DNA from: Planctomycetota bacterium
Lineage (GTDB): Bacteria; Planctomycetota; Phycisphaerae; SM23-33
Direction: 5' to 3'
DNA: 59,510 nucleotides
NCBI GenBank assembly: GCA_022705325.1
Contig: JAKJER010000038.1
Location: 1 to 59,510 of the forward strand
The position numbers and the translations under genes were made by a program. Shown one piece after another: positions 17,101 through 25,600 of the stretch. The stretch's first letter is position 1, and the number at the start of each line of letters is the position of its first letter. The notes beneath the pieces were generated by a model. The model saw nothing but the letters and a program-made list of their open reading frames with translations. It did not search any database and was not told where the DNA came from.

Positions 17101-19783
17101 TCGCGGGGAAGTTGCCCGCGGTCGAGATCGTCACGTTCGAGCCGTCGAGGAACTGGATGCCGCCCGAGCCGCTGATGGATCCGGCGATGGTCAGAGCGTA
17201 GCTGTCCGTGGTGGACACGCGCAGCCAGCCGCCGGTGAGCGAGATGCCGTTGGCGCCGCTGCCCAGCACGACCGTCTTGGGCCCGGCCTGTCCGCCGGCG
17301 TGCTGTCCGGCGGTCAGGTTGCTGTCGGCCGCGACCTGCACGGGCAGGTCAAAGGGCTCGCTGGCGGCGGCCCCGGCCGTCAGAGCCAGCGTCCCGCCGC
17401 TGGTCCGCACCACCGTCGAACCGATGGGATTGGGCCCGACCAGCACGAGCGTGCCCTCCTGCACGTCGAAGAAGGAGGCCGCGTTGCTGATCGACGCCGC
17501 CTGGTCGACAATCAGGCGTCCCGATCCGTTCTTGGCGATCGTCACGCCGTTTCCGCCGTCGCTGATGACGCCGGGGTTGGTATCGCACAGGGTGGTGAAC
17601 CTGCCCCCGCCGGCGCTGAACGTGGTGCCGGTGAAGAAGATCCCCGCCACCGCCCCGCGAGTGGTCAGCGCGGAGTTGGTCGCGAACGACAGGGCGCCCA
17701 GCGACGCGGTCTGGTCCGTGAGCATGTTCAGCGTCGAGCCGGCGTGAACGGTCACGTCCGTGTCGCCCATGGCGATGGCCCCGATCTGCTCGAACGACCA
17801 CAGGCCCGCCTGCGACGCGCTGCCCGGATTGACGATCGCGCCGGAACTCATCGCGGGCGACTGGAACTGCACCTCGATATTCGATCCCCCGCCGCCCTCG
17901 CGGTGCGTGACGGCGAACAGGTAGTCCCCGGCCGCCAGGCTGACGGTCTTCCAATCGTTGTCGTCCTCGTACGAGATCAGTTCGCCCTTCTGGTTGTTGC
18001 CGCCGCCGGTGTCGCCGAAGCTGCCGGTCAACTCGAAGACGCCGTCGCGGTCGAGGTCGATCCAGATGCCGGCGATGTCGTCGCTACGGGTGTGGCGGAA
18101 GGTCCAGTTGCCCGCCTGGCCGGCATCCACGTGCAGCTTGCCCAGCCACAGGTTGCTGTAGTTGTCCACCTGCCCGATCGCGCCGGTCGCGATGAACTCG
18201 CTGTCGTCGTCAAACTCCAGCCCGTTGCCGTCGGGCCCGGAGGTGAGCACGGCCGACCCGTAGTAGTTGGCGTAGGTCTTCGGACTGGGCGGGTTCCCGT
18301 TGACCACGCCGCCGTTGTTGTTCAGGTTGAGGGCGACCGAGTCGCTGTTGACGTGGAAGCCGTGATGCCCGAGTGCGTCGCCCACGGAGGCGATGGCCCC
18401 CTGCACGGTGAAGGTCCCGCCGTTGAGGTCCAGGCCCGCCCCGCCGATCGGATTGCTGGCCGCCTGCATCCACAACTCGCCCTGGGTCACGCGGACGGTG
18501 TTCGTGGCCCCGATGACGTTGCTGCCGGCGGACTGGTCGAAGCTGACCTTGCCGACCCCTTCCTTGGTGAACGTGGCGCCCGGGGCCAAGACCAAATGGC
18601 TGGCCGAGAACGTGCCGTTGTTCTTGAACGTGGTATCGCCGGTGGCGGCGATGCCGACGGCCGAGCCGCCCTGGAATTCCAGGCGGCTGCCCGCGCCCAG
18701 GGTGAAGGCCGCGCCGGTCGAGACGTTCAGGTCGCGGACGAGTTGGAGCGTGTTGCCGGCACCCACGGTGACCGACCCGCCGTTGACCGTCAGCGTATTG
18801 GCGCCGCGGTTGGCGGCCACCGTCATCGCGCCGGCGTTGACGATGGCGTCGTCGGCGACGTTGCCGGAAATCTGCGGGATCTGCGTGGGCGAACCGCCCG
18901 TCCAGTGGGAGTTGGGGTCCAGCGTGCCCCAGTTGTTCACGCTGCCGTCCCAGGTCAGCGTCGCACCCGGGACGATCGGGCTGACATAGGTGGTCGCCAG
19001 GCCCCACTTCTGCGAGAGGTACCAGCCGATCTCGTTGTGCTCGGTGGGGGTAAGCAGGCGGTCGTAGACGATCACTTCGGCGACGCTGCCCCGGATGCCC
19101 TCGGTTTGCGGGGCCAGGCGCGAGCCGATCAGCAGCGAATTGCTGGCCGTGCTCAACGCCGCCCGCTCGTACGTCCCCACGTCGCTGCCGCCGACCCACC
19201 ACGAGTCCAGCCCGTTGGCGCCGGACCCGCCGTCCCCGTCCCACATGGAGACCGCCATCGTGGGGGCCGAGCTTCCCGCCGCGGTCGTGTCGAATCCGCT
19301 GGACCAGTAGTGGTTGCCGATCAGCCCGTTGCTTCCCCGGTACACCGAGTGCCCGTAGGCCTCGTCGGTCGCACTGTTGCCCATGTGGAACGAGTGCTGA
19401 TAGTTCATGCCGTTGTTGGTGGCGCCCGTCCAGACGGTGATGACGGTGCGGTCCGCGTTGCCCGTGATCCCGATGTCGTTGGCCCGCCCCAGGTTGTCGT
19501 TGTCAAAGTACAGCGTCGACTGCCCGTTCAACGCGGCGCTCTGATACGTAGGCTGATTGCCCGAATTGGACTGCGTGACGTTGAAGCCCAGGCCGCTCTT
19601 GTCGTCCCAGCGGGCCACGGCCCCGCCGTCGCCCGGATGGCTCGTGCCGCCGGTGTCCGACCAGATCGTGTTCAGGTCGCCGGCGTCCAGCCACAGTCGC
19701 AGCCCGGCGATGTCCGTCACCGTGTCCGCGTGCAGAGGAGCGCAAAGAATGGCCGCCACCGTCAGAATTGCCGACATCCTCAT
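14174..19783 (-). CDS. giant secreted PEP-CTERM protein with LamG domain and FTRNIGTGAG-type repeats
   Basis: An 1869-residue predicted surface protein. The start at 19783 (MRMSAIL) has AGGAG about 9 bases upstream. After a signal peptide ending near HADT comes a LamG/concanavalin A-like domain, about residues 22-250: GLRLWLDAGD, VARWDDKSG, and EVIVYDRLLTPTEHNEIGWY, its typical ending. A second Gly-rich region holds a PA14-like module around DVDAGQAG-type strands (LHVDAGQAGNWTFRHTRSDD). The C-terminal half has four repeats of about 175 residues, each with a form of GTFTRNIGTGAGEVRW and GGFAARGGPLTV. The protein ends in a PEP motif, helix, GGYL and poly-Arg tail. A carbohydrate-binding or cell-surface role is inferred; no catalytic motif is visible. 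Confidence 0.88.
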   Translation of the reverse strand: MRMSAILTVAAILCAPLHADTVTDIAGLRLWLDAGDLNTIWSDTGGTSHPGDGGAVARWDDKSGLGFNVTQSNSGNQPTYQSAALNGQSTLYFDNDNLGRANDIGITGNADRTVITVWTGATNNGMNYQHSFHMGNSATDEAYGHSVYRGSNGLIGNHYWSSGFDTTAAGSSAPTMAVSMWDGDGGSGANGLDSWWVGGSDVGTYERAALSTASNSLLIGSRLAPQTEGIRGSVAEVIVYDRLLTPTEHNEIGWYLSQKWGLATTYVSPIVPGATLTWDGSVNNWGTLDPNSHWTGGSPTQIPQISGNVADDAIVNAGAMTVAANRGANTLTVNGGSVTVGAGNTLQLVRDLNVSTGAAFTLGAGSRLEFQGGSAVGIAATGDTTFKNNGTFSASHLVLAPGATFTKEGVGKVSFDQSAGSNVIGATNTVRVTQGELWMQAASNPIGGAGLDLNGGTFTVQGAIASVGDALGHHGFHVNSDSVALNLNNNGGVVNGNPPSPKTYANYYGSAVLTSGPDGNGLEFDDDSEFIATGAIGQVDNYSNLWLGKLHVDAGQAGNWTFRHTRSDDIAGIWIDLDRDGVFELTGSFGDTGGGNNQKGELISYEDDNDWKTVSLAAGDYLFAVTHREGGGGSNIEVQFQSPAMSSGAIVNPGSASQAGLWSFEQIGAIAMGDTDVTVHAGSTLNMLTDQTASLGALSFATNSALTTRGAVAGIFFTGTTFSAGGGRFTTLCDTNPGVISDGGNGVTIAKNGSGRLIVDQAASISNAASFFDVQEGTLVLVGPNPIGSTVVRTSGGTLALTAGAAASEPFDLPVQVAADSNLTAGQHAGGQAGPKTVVLGSGANGISLTGGWLRVSTTDSYALTIAGSISGSGGIQFLDGSNVTISTAGNFPARVGVQTTANVTGLLTNLQATGGYYLDPTSANPTFTFNQALGSNGADSGAELHIGNDDTVEGLVVLGGANTYSGKTRIARGALQATEGVNLPTGSRIEFDSNNRDQAAVLLTNGTFTRNIGTGAGEVSWSNSGGFAARGGDLAVTLEGGAQLSWTSSTVGFNNRDSVQLGSRYADSMVELTNDIDLAGSGDRRFQVQDNRSVGTDFVRISGAISGGSASNQLRFNESSGNDFNWALVELTGGNTYLNATRIDDVTLYAIEGQGLPVNSLLRFEGNDDNRPAVLMSNGTMARNIGTAAGEVRWDSRGGFAARGGPFTVTLEGGAQLNWGDGNAGFNGQLLYLGSDYADSRVEITNDIDLAGSSTTDRHVRTIDNRQTNQDVGLLSGVISGPSRLVRNDNDDYAGTIWLAPSGGRVNTYTGDTRLDDGILRAVDGVGLSSASHLMFDADGSDRPSVLESSGTFTRAIGTGAGQVRWENNAGGFAAWGGPLTVNLFGDGRTIPWDANAAGGGLNTRYLQLGSPTADNVVDWTNGLSLNGSHRTIRVFDNPYSDQDVSKISGVIANGPSGSYGINVDGGRDAYGYGGTLWLAGPNTFPDRIDINDGVLRGELGVGIPNTSRIYLGGHSAARPAIFESSGSFTRNIGGGSGEVNWGNSGGGFAAWGGPLTVALESNVNMNWGDGGTGLGGNRSLMLGSPTANDTVTFANSIQLRGDRTVQLFNNFYSAGDYAVMSGVISNGDSTARQLIVRGDPMLPGYNATDPARGVLELSNVNTYTGDTHVYDGARLVVTGSVNTAGGRLYAHAGTTLAGTGTIGQATIEGGAVVSPGMSVGTLTAGYLTLKAGSVYEWELTPTGQDQINTFELTLEPGSVLRVLMSQTMDLAPTARYPVFGVGGQLFGVLDEMEIDLSAIDTGSYFLWDPAEARLEWDVQDQMVYLTGLEALVNEPPSDVIPEPATLLGLAAGLSAVGGYLRRRRNRR
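14765..16857 (-). repeat. four tandem repeats of about 175 residues
   Basis: Units begin near 16845, 16320, 15808 and 15280 (spacings about 525, 512 and 528 bases). Each contains GVGL or a variant, a 'RPAVLxSxGTFTRNIG' block, GGFAA[RW]GG, an LGS..AD segment, a D[NI]..-DLAGS-like segment, an SGVIS segment and NTYTGDTR or a variant. Similar repeats are widespread in planctomycete extracellular proteins. Confidence 0.8.
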
Positions 19784-20016
19784 AGGTCGTCTCCTATGGG
19801 CCGCGATATGATCCATGCTCCGCGGGCACGTCCGCGCGGGCTCCCCACGCGCGAAGGTGGCGCGGGAAAGCTAGAACATGACTCCGCTGCCGCTATAACG
19901 TTGACAAACGAGAAGGGTGCATCCACGCTTTGGTTGCTATTGTAAGCCGCCCCGCCAGAACCGGCAAGTCGCAACTGTCGGAAAAATCAGAGAAAATCCA
20001 GCCGCCCCGGATCGAC

Positions 20017-22539
20017 TCACTCGCCGGGCCGGTACCAGAACGATTCCCAGTATTGGCGGTCCAGTTCGTAGGGATTGACGGCGGCGTCGAGGTCGGCGTC
20101 AGCGGGCAGGATGCGATACTCCTGCATCCTGGCCAGGTAGTAGACGTTGGGCACGAAGCCGGGCATGTCGAAGCGTTTTTCCTGGCGTCGCCTGGCGGCG
20201 GCCTCCTCGATGGCCGCCAGCATCGCCCGGTAGTCCGGGTCTTCGCGAGAGGCGAAGACGCCCTCGCCGCAGATGCCCAGCCCGCCGGCGGCCTTGGCCA
20301 GCGGGGCCCGCAGCAGCAGCGATAGCGGCGGGCGGCTGAGGTTGCAGCACTCGTGGGCCGAGCGGGCCTCGCCGAACTTCATGTAGCCGAACCCGGCGGG
20401 TCGCCCGTGGCCGGCCCGCTCCTTGGGCAGGTCCTGCACGTTGCGGGCCAGGATGCGGAAGAGGCCCTGGGAGCCGAAGCGATAGAGCTTCTCCTTGGGC
20501 GGGGCGGGTTTCTTGGCGGGCGCGGGCTTGGCGGCGGCCTGGCCGGGCGCCGAGGCGGGCTGGGGCGCGTGGCAGGACCCGCAGCGCCGCTCCACCGCCT
20601 CGGCCGGCAGGGCCGGCACGTGCATGCCCGAGCCCAGGGCGGCGTACGTGCCCGCGAACGGGGCGCTGCTGTCGATCCACAGCCGCAGGACCGTCTTTTC
20701 CCGCTCGCTCAGGCGGACCTTGTAGTGCTGGCCGTCGACCATGTCGAGGATGCGGCTGTTGCCGCTGCCGACCGACCGAGGCAGGCTGTTGCCCGACTCG
20801 TTGCGCCCGTCGGTAAACAGCGAATGCTGGATCATCTCGTTGTAGGCGGCGTTGAACACGGGGGTCTGGTCGCCGCTGAGGTCCACGCGTCCTTCGTACT
20901 TCTGGCCGTTGTGGCAGGAGGCGCAGTGGCGGGTCAGGACGGGCTGGACGTCGCGGGGGAAGTCGAAGACGCCCGGGAGGTCCTCGAATGGCTGGATGCG
21001 GGCCGGGCCCGTTGCCGTGGCGGCGGGGCGGTCCTGCATGACCGGCGCCTGCGTCCGCGACTCGTGGCAGCCGACGCAGCCGAGCGTCTCGCCCGGCTGG
21101 ACCGTCACGAAGCTGTGCATCCGCTTGACGGCGCGGTCGCGGCGGTCGAGGGCGACGAAGAACACGCTGCGCAGGGCGGGCACCTCGAAGTAGGCCGACC
21201 CGTCCGGATGGACCGGCACGGTCCCCAGCACGCGGGCCAGGGTGAACGTCCCGCCGTTACTGATGGGATACGGCCCGCCGGAGAAGTTGATGGGCTTGGG
21301 CAGTTGCTCCAGGACCAGGAGCTTGACGATCTCGCCCGGCGCCACGCCGTCCATGTTTCGCCCGAGTCGGACGTCCTGAAGCAGGAGCCTGCCGGTGGAA
21401 CTGGCCGTCTTCGTCCTGGGGGCGAGTACCGGCTCGCGCGGCCGGCCCCACAGCGGGCGCGGCTCGTGGGTGGCGAGCGTCTCGTCGGCAGGCGGCTCCC
21501 AGAGCGTGTGGACCTGTCCGGTGCCGTCGAAGGCGACCAGTCGCTTTCCGGTGGCCGCGAGGAACAGGCCCCCGCCCAGCGGGTAGGGGTCGCGATAGAC
21601 GGGGGGCAGGAAGGTGCGGGACCTCGCGGGGTCGTCGGGCCCGGCGCCCGGGTCGATCAGCATGGGCGAGCCGGCGTGCTCGCCGCGCCCGTGGCCGGGG
21701 CTGAAGCTGGCGACCACGCGGTCGCCTCCGGGGATGGCCTTGGCGTCGAGCATCGCGCCGCCCGGGTTCATGTTGCCGTAGTACACCATCTGCCCGCTGC
21801 CGTCGGGATTGACCGTCCAGAGATGGTGGAACAGGAGCTGGCTGCGGTCGACGTACTCCCATCGCATGTACAGGATCCGCCCGTCCTGGAGCACCCAGGG
21901 AGTGTTGTCGTGCTCGATGCTGGATGAGAGCATGCGCATCCCGCTGCCGTCGCGCTCGCAGCGGTACAGGATGGCGACCGGAGACCGCCAACAGTTGACG
22001 AAGCGGTTGCACCGGCTGGAAACGAACACCAGGGCGCCGTCGGGCAGGACGGCCGGCTCGATGTCGTCGCCCGCGCCGTCGGTGATCTGGCGCAGCGACG
22101 ACCCGTCGGCCTGAATGCGATAGAGATGAAACCGCTCGCCGCCCCCCTTGCGCCACGAGAAGAAGATGGTCCGCCCGTCATAGTCCACGGCCGGGTCGCG
22201 GATCGAGCCGTCCGCGTCTTCCAGGAGGACGCGCACCTTGCCGGTGCGGACGTCGAGCACGCACAGCCGCCCCCCGCCGCTCTTGAAGCCGGGCGGACAG
22301 GCGGACTCGCCCCGCTGGTTGGCCGGGTACTCGATCGTCGGGCAGGCGTAGCGCCCGAAGTTGACGTACCAGTGGTCGGTCCCGCCGACGCGCTGGGCGA
22401 AGACGATCTCGGCGGGCCTGTTGCTGTTCGCCGCCAGAGCCTCCCTGATGCGGTCGCCCAGTTCTCGTCCCGCGGCCGGAGGCATACCGGCCACTCCCGC
22501 CACCAGTCCTGTCGCAAGAACAACCCAACTGATCCGCAT
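20017..22539 (-). CDS. secreted triheme c-type protein with beta-propeller, related to hydrazine synthase alpha subunit
   Basis: An 840-residue exported protein. The ATG at 22539 begins a signal peptide (MRISWVVLATGLVAGVAG, then PAAG) and has an AAAGG-type site upstream. Residues about 40-400 show TolB/PD40-like propeller strands (DPAVDYDGRTIFFSWR, DIEPAVLPDGALVFVSSR). This is followed by the region seen in HZS alpha-subunit-like planctomycete proteins. Three CxxCH haem sites are visible: CVGCH near residue 488, CASCH near 539 and CGSCH near 653. A conserved tail with ECCNLSRPPLSLLLRAPLAK and VNPYELDRQYWESFWYRP follows. A periplasmic redox or electron-transfer role is inferred. True hydrazine synthase (anammox) is unlikely because the beta/gamma partner is absent and such homologues are common in non-anammox planctomycetes. 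An Ala/Pro/Lys-rich linker lies after the third haem. Confidence 0.82.
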   Translation of the reverse strand: MRISWVVLATGLVAGVAGMPPAAGRELGDRIREALAANSNRPAEIVFAQRVGGTDHWYVNFGRYACPTIEYPANQRGESACPPGFKSGGGRLCVLDVRTGKVRVLLEDADGSIRDPAVDYDGRTIFFSWRKGGGERFHLYRIQADGSSLRQITDGAGDDIEPAVLPDGALVFVSSRCNRFVNCWRSPVAILYRCERDGSGMRMLSSSIEHDNTPWVLQDGRILYMRWEYVDRSQLLFHHLWTVNPDGSGQMVYYGNMNPGGAMLDAKAIPGGDRVVASFSPGHGRGEHAGSPMLIDPGAGPDDPARSRTFLPPVYRDPYPLGGGLFLAATGKRLVAFDGTGQVHTLWEPPADETLATHEPRPLWGRPREPVLAPRTKTASSTGRLLLQDVRLGRNMDGVAPGEIVKLLVLEQLPKPINFSGGPYPISNGGTFTLARVLGTVPVHPDGSAYFEVPALRSVFFVALDRRDRAVKRMHSFVTVQPGETLGCVGCHESRTQAPVMQDRPAATATGPARIQPFEDLPGVFDFPRDVQPVLTRHCASCHNGQKYEGRVDLSGDQTPVFNAAYNEMIQHSLFTDGRNESGNSLPRSVGSGNSRILDMVDGQHYKVRLSEREKTVLRLWIDSSAPFAGTYAALGSGMHVPALPAEAVERRCGSCHAPQPASAPGQAAAKPAPAKKPAPPKEKLYRFGSQGLFRILARNVQDLPKERAGHGRPAGFGYMKFGEARSAHECCNLSRPPLSLLLRAPLAKAAGGLGICGEGVFASREDPDYRAMLAAIEEAAARRRQEKRFDMPGFVPNVYYLARMQEYRILPADADLDAAVNPYELDRQYWESFWYRPGE

Positions 22540-22661
22540 GATCGAGCCTTTCCTCGCGGCCATCCAACCATATTCCCGCCGGTCGGGCAAGCGCGGAGGA
22601 CGGAAATTCGTCCGATCTGCGACCCAAGCCAGGGAGCCCCGCTTGGGTGGCGTCCGGGCCT

Positions 22662-25600
22662 TCAGGCGGCGCGTCGCAGCCCGTGTCGGGATGCCACCGG
22701 AACGAACCGGACTCGCGTAACGACGTTGCTGTCCTTGGGAGCGGGCGTGCGGACCCCCGCGCTGGGCTTGGGCAGGGCGCCGGGCCAGTTTTCGTTGAGC
22801 AGTTCGGACAAGTTCTTGTGGCGTTCCAGGAGAGTATCGAGGATCTCCTTCGTCCGCTTGGAGTTCTCCTTCGCGTGCTTCATGACTTCGTTGAGTATCT
22901 TCTCGAGTTCGGTCTCGCCGATGGCGTGGAGTCTTTCGGCGGCGCGGTTCATGTCGGTCCCGCGCAGGAGGCTCTCGATGCGGTGCACGGGCCCGTAGAT
23001 TCCGTGCCCTTTGGCGCCCTCGATGCTGTACCAGTCTCGAATCCAGCGCGACCAGTTCATCGTGTTGGAGGCGTCGTTCCACTCTCTGAACCCCCCCATC
23101 TTCGCCAGCCCGTAGCTCTGGCGGACGGTGGCCTCCGGCGTGGTCAGGAGGGAGTTTCCCGCATCGATCGCCCAGACGCGCCCGGCGCGGTCCATCTTCA
23201 AGTTCCCAAAGTGGATGTCGTAGTTGCCCATGAGGATTTGCAGGGGCCGGAACTTCGCCACCTGCTCCTTCATCGCCGCCCGTGCCCCGGGAGAGAGCGT
23301 CTCCAGGTTCACCGTGTCCGGGATCCAGCGGATGAGAACGCCGAGCTGGCCCTCCACTTCCATCACCTCGGCGTACGGCACGCGGAGTCCCAGCCTCTGC
23401 GCCAGTCGGCTGTAGAGCACTTCGGAGATCAGCTGTCCTTCCTCCTCGAGATCGAGGAACCCCATTCGAGAGGCCGGCTTCCAGACGGCCAGCGGCGTGC
23501 CATCCTTGGCGTCGATGCGGTACGCGCCGCCTGCGCCCTTGAGTTCGGTCATGTCGGCCTTCTTGAGCTTCGCCAACTCGTCGAACTGGTCCCGTGCGAA
23601 CGGAACCAGGGCCTCGTCGGCCTCCTGAATCGCCCTCTGCACGGCAGGCAGGCGTGAGTTGGCCGCCACTTGCCCGGCCTGGCGGGCGGCGCTGCGCGCC
23701 TCGATCAGGGCGTCGATGATCTGCTCGCGCACGGGTCCGGTCGCTTGCGGGTGGCGTGCGGCAGTCCCGAGCAGCGCCGCGGCGTCCTCGAACCGCCCGG
23801 AAGCCATTGCCGCCTCGGCGGCTTCCTCCAACTCGGCCACGGACGGCGGCGCCTTGACACGAGGTCGCGGCGCTGGGGGGGCCTCGACACCCGGTTGCCC
23901 CGCCGGTGGGGCCTTGGGCGGTTGTCCCGGTATGAGCGTCCGCGTCCCTTCGGGAACGTGGCGGCTCTCCAACGGGGCGGGCGATCCGGCAGCGCGCTGG
24001 CCGGACGCGCCCGCGGGGCGGGGCGGGGCCTTGGTGGGTTCGGGCATGGCGCCGGCCAGCCGCTGCTCGGCCTGCTGGGCCGCCTGGGCGGCCTGTTGGC
24101 TCTCGGCGCCTATGACCTTCGAGGCCTGGCTGGCGGCCACGGCCTCGTCGGCTTGACCGGCCAGGGCGGCCTTGGCAGAACTGGCCAACGTCTCGGCCTC
24201 ATCGGCGGCGCTCTGGACGAGGGCTGACCCGCCAACTTCCGCAGTGGCGGATCGGGCCGCCGCGGCCGCCTGGTCGGCACGGGCCGCCGCTTGCTCCAGG
24301 GCCTCTCGCTGGGAAGCCGACAGCCTGCCCCCGGCGGCGAGCGTATCGGCAGCCTCGTGGACGGGCGCCCGGAGGACCTTCAACACGCTCTCGGTCACCT
24401 TCCACTTGGCCCGTGCGCCCTTCAGGGCGTTCATGCTTCGCTCCCAGCCCTGCTGCAGTTTGCCCACCGAGCCGGTGCCCGGCACGCCAAGCACGACGGA
24501 GGCGAGTTCCCCGACAAGCTGCCCGTATTCTCCGCCGAGCTTCTTGCCGAGGTGGCCCATCCCTTCCATCAGCAGGAAATGCGCCGCCACGTTCGCCGCG
24601 AACCCCCCCGCCGCGGTCCCCATGCGCACCAGTGTGGGCGAGTCGTACCGCAGCGCACGCAGGACATGCTGCGACTCGACCATAGCCTGGCCGGCACGGC
24701 TCTGGGCCAGACGCGTGGCCAGGGTCTGCATGAATGGACGCGCGTAGACCCACTCCTGGAAGGTCAGCGCCCCGGCCTGTTCGGCGAGCACAGACGCCCT
24801 CGCCGCGGGTGACCCGCAGAACCGCGCCACCGCACGGGTCAGCATGCCGGGCCCCGTGGTGTTGGCGAATGGGAGGAAGATCAGCACCACGTTCTTCGCG
24901 CTGACCAAGTCCACGGCCGACTCGCACCAAGACTCCTCGAATGCCTCCTGGTTGTAGTAGGAGCGCGCCACATCGATGTGCATCAGGTTCTTGTCGTCCG
25001 CGCGCAGGCGTTTGACGTCGTCGTGCTGGAACGCGACTTCCAGGGCGATGAGCAGGTTCTCGGCCGTGTCGATGCTCGGCGCCCCGCGTTGGGGGGCGAT
25101 CTTCTCCATCTGCGCGCGCAGCGATTCGATGTCGAGCTTCTCGATCTCGGCGAACGACAGGCCCGCCTTGCGCAGCACGCGCATGAGTTCGACGCCGTTG
25201 TGCACCATGGCGGCGTGATCGACGGCGCTGGCGTGGAGCGCCTCGAGCTTGGCCAGCTTGCCCGTGGCATCCTGGTAGGTGCGCTTCAATCCGCTGGTAA
25301 GCGCCTGGTAGAACGTGCTGCCTTCGACACCCTCGGTGAAGTTCTCCCACAGCGAGTGAATCCTCGCGGCGTCGCCGACGGCCTTGACGCCGATCCTCCG
25401 GAGGTATCCGACCTCAATATCCCGCATGAGGTCGGCGATCGTCGGGTTCTTGGGATGCCGCTTCTGGGCGAGGCGCAGGGCGTAGAGCGCCTCGGCCATC
25501 TTCTTGCGGTCCAGCAGGTCGGTCACCTGGAGGATGGCGGCCCGCTCGGCCAGGTCCGGGTCCTGGAGCGCCTTGGGGAGCTTCTGGCGGAACTCGGCGG

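Noticed and set aside
14135..19945. 1936-residue plus-strand ORF opposite the 14174 gene
   Set aside because: Arg/Ala/Gly/Val-rich, no domain, no ribosome site; an artefact of high GC antisense to a real gene with signal peptide and sorting tail.
20017..22539. True anammox hydrazine synthase
   Set aside because: No beta/gamma subunits or anammox genes nearby; HZS-alpha-like proteins are frequent in other Planctomycetota.
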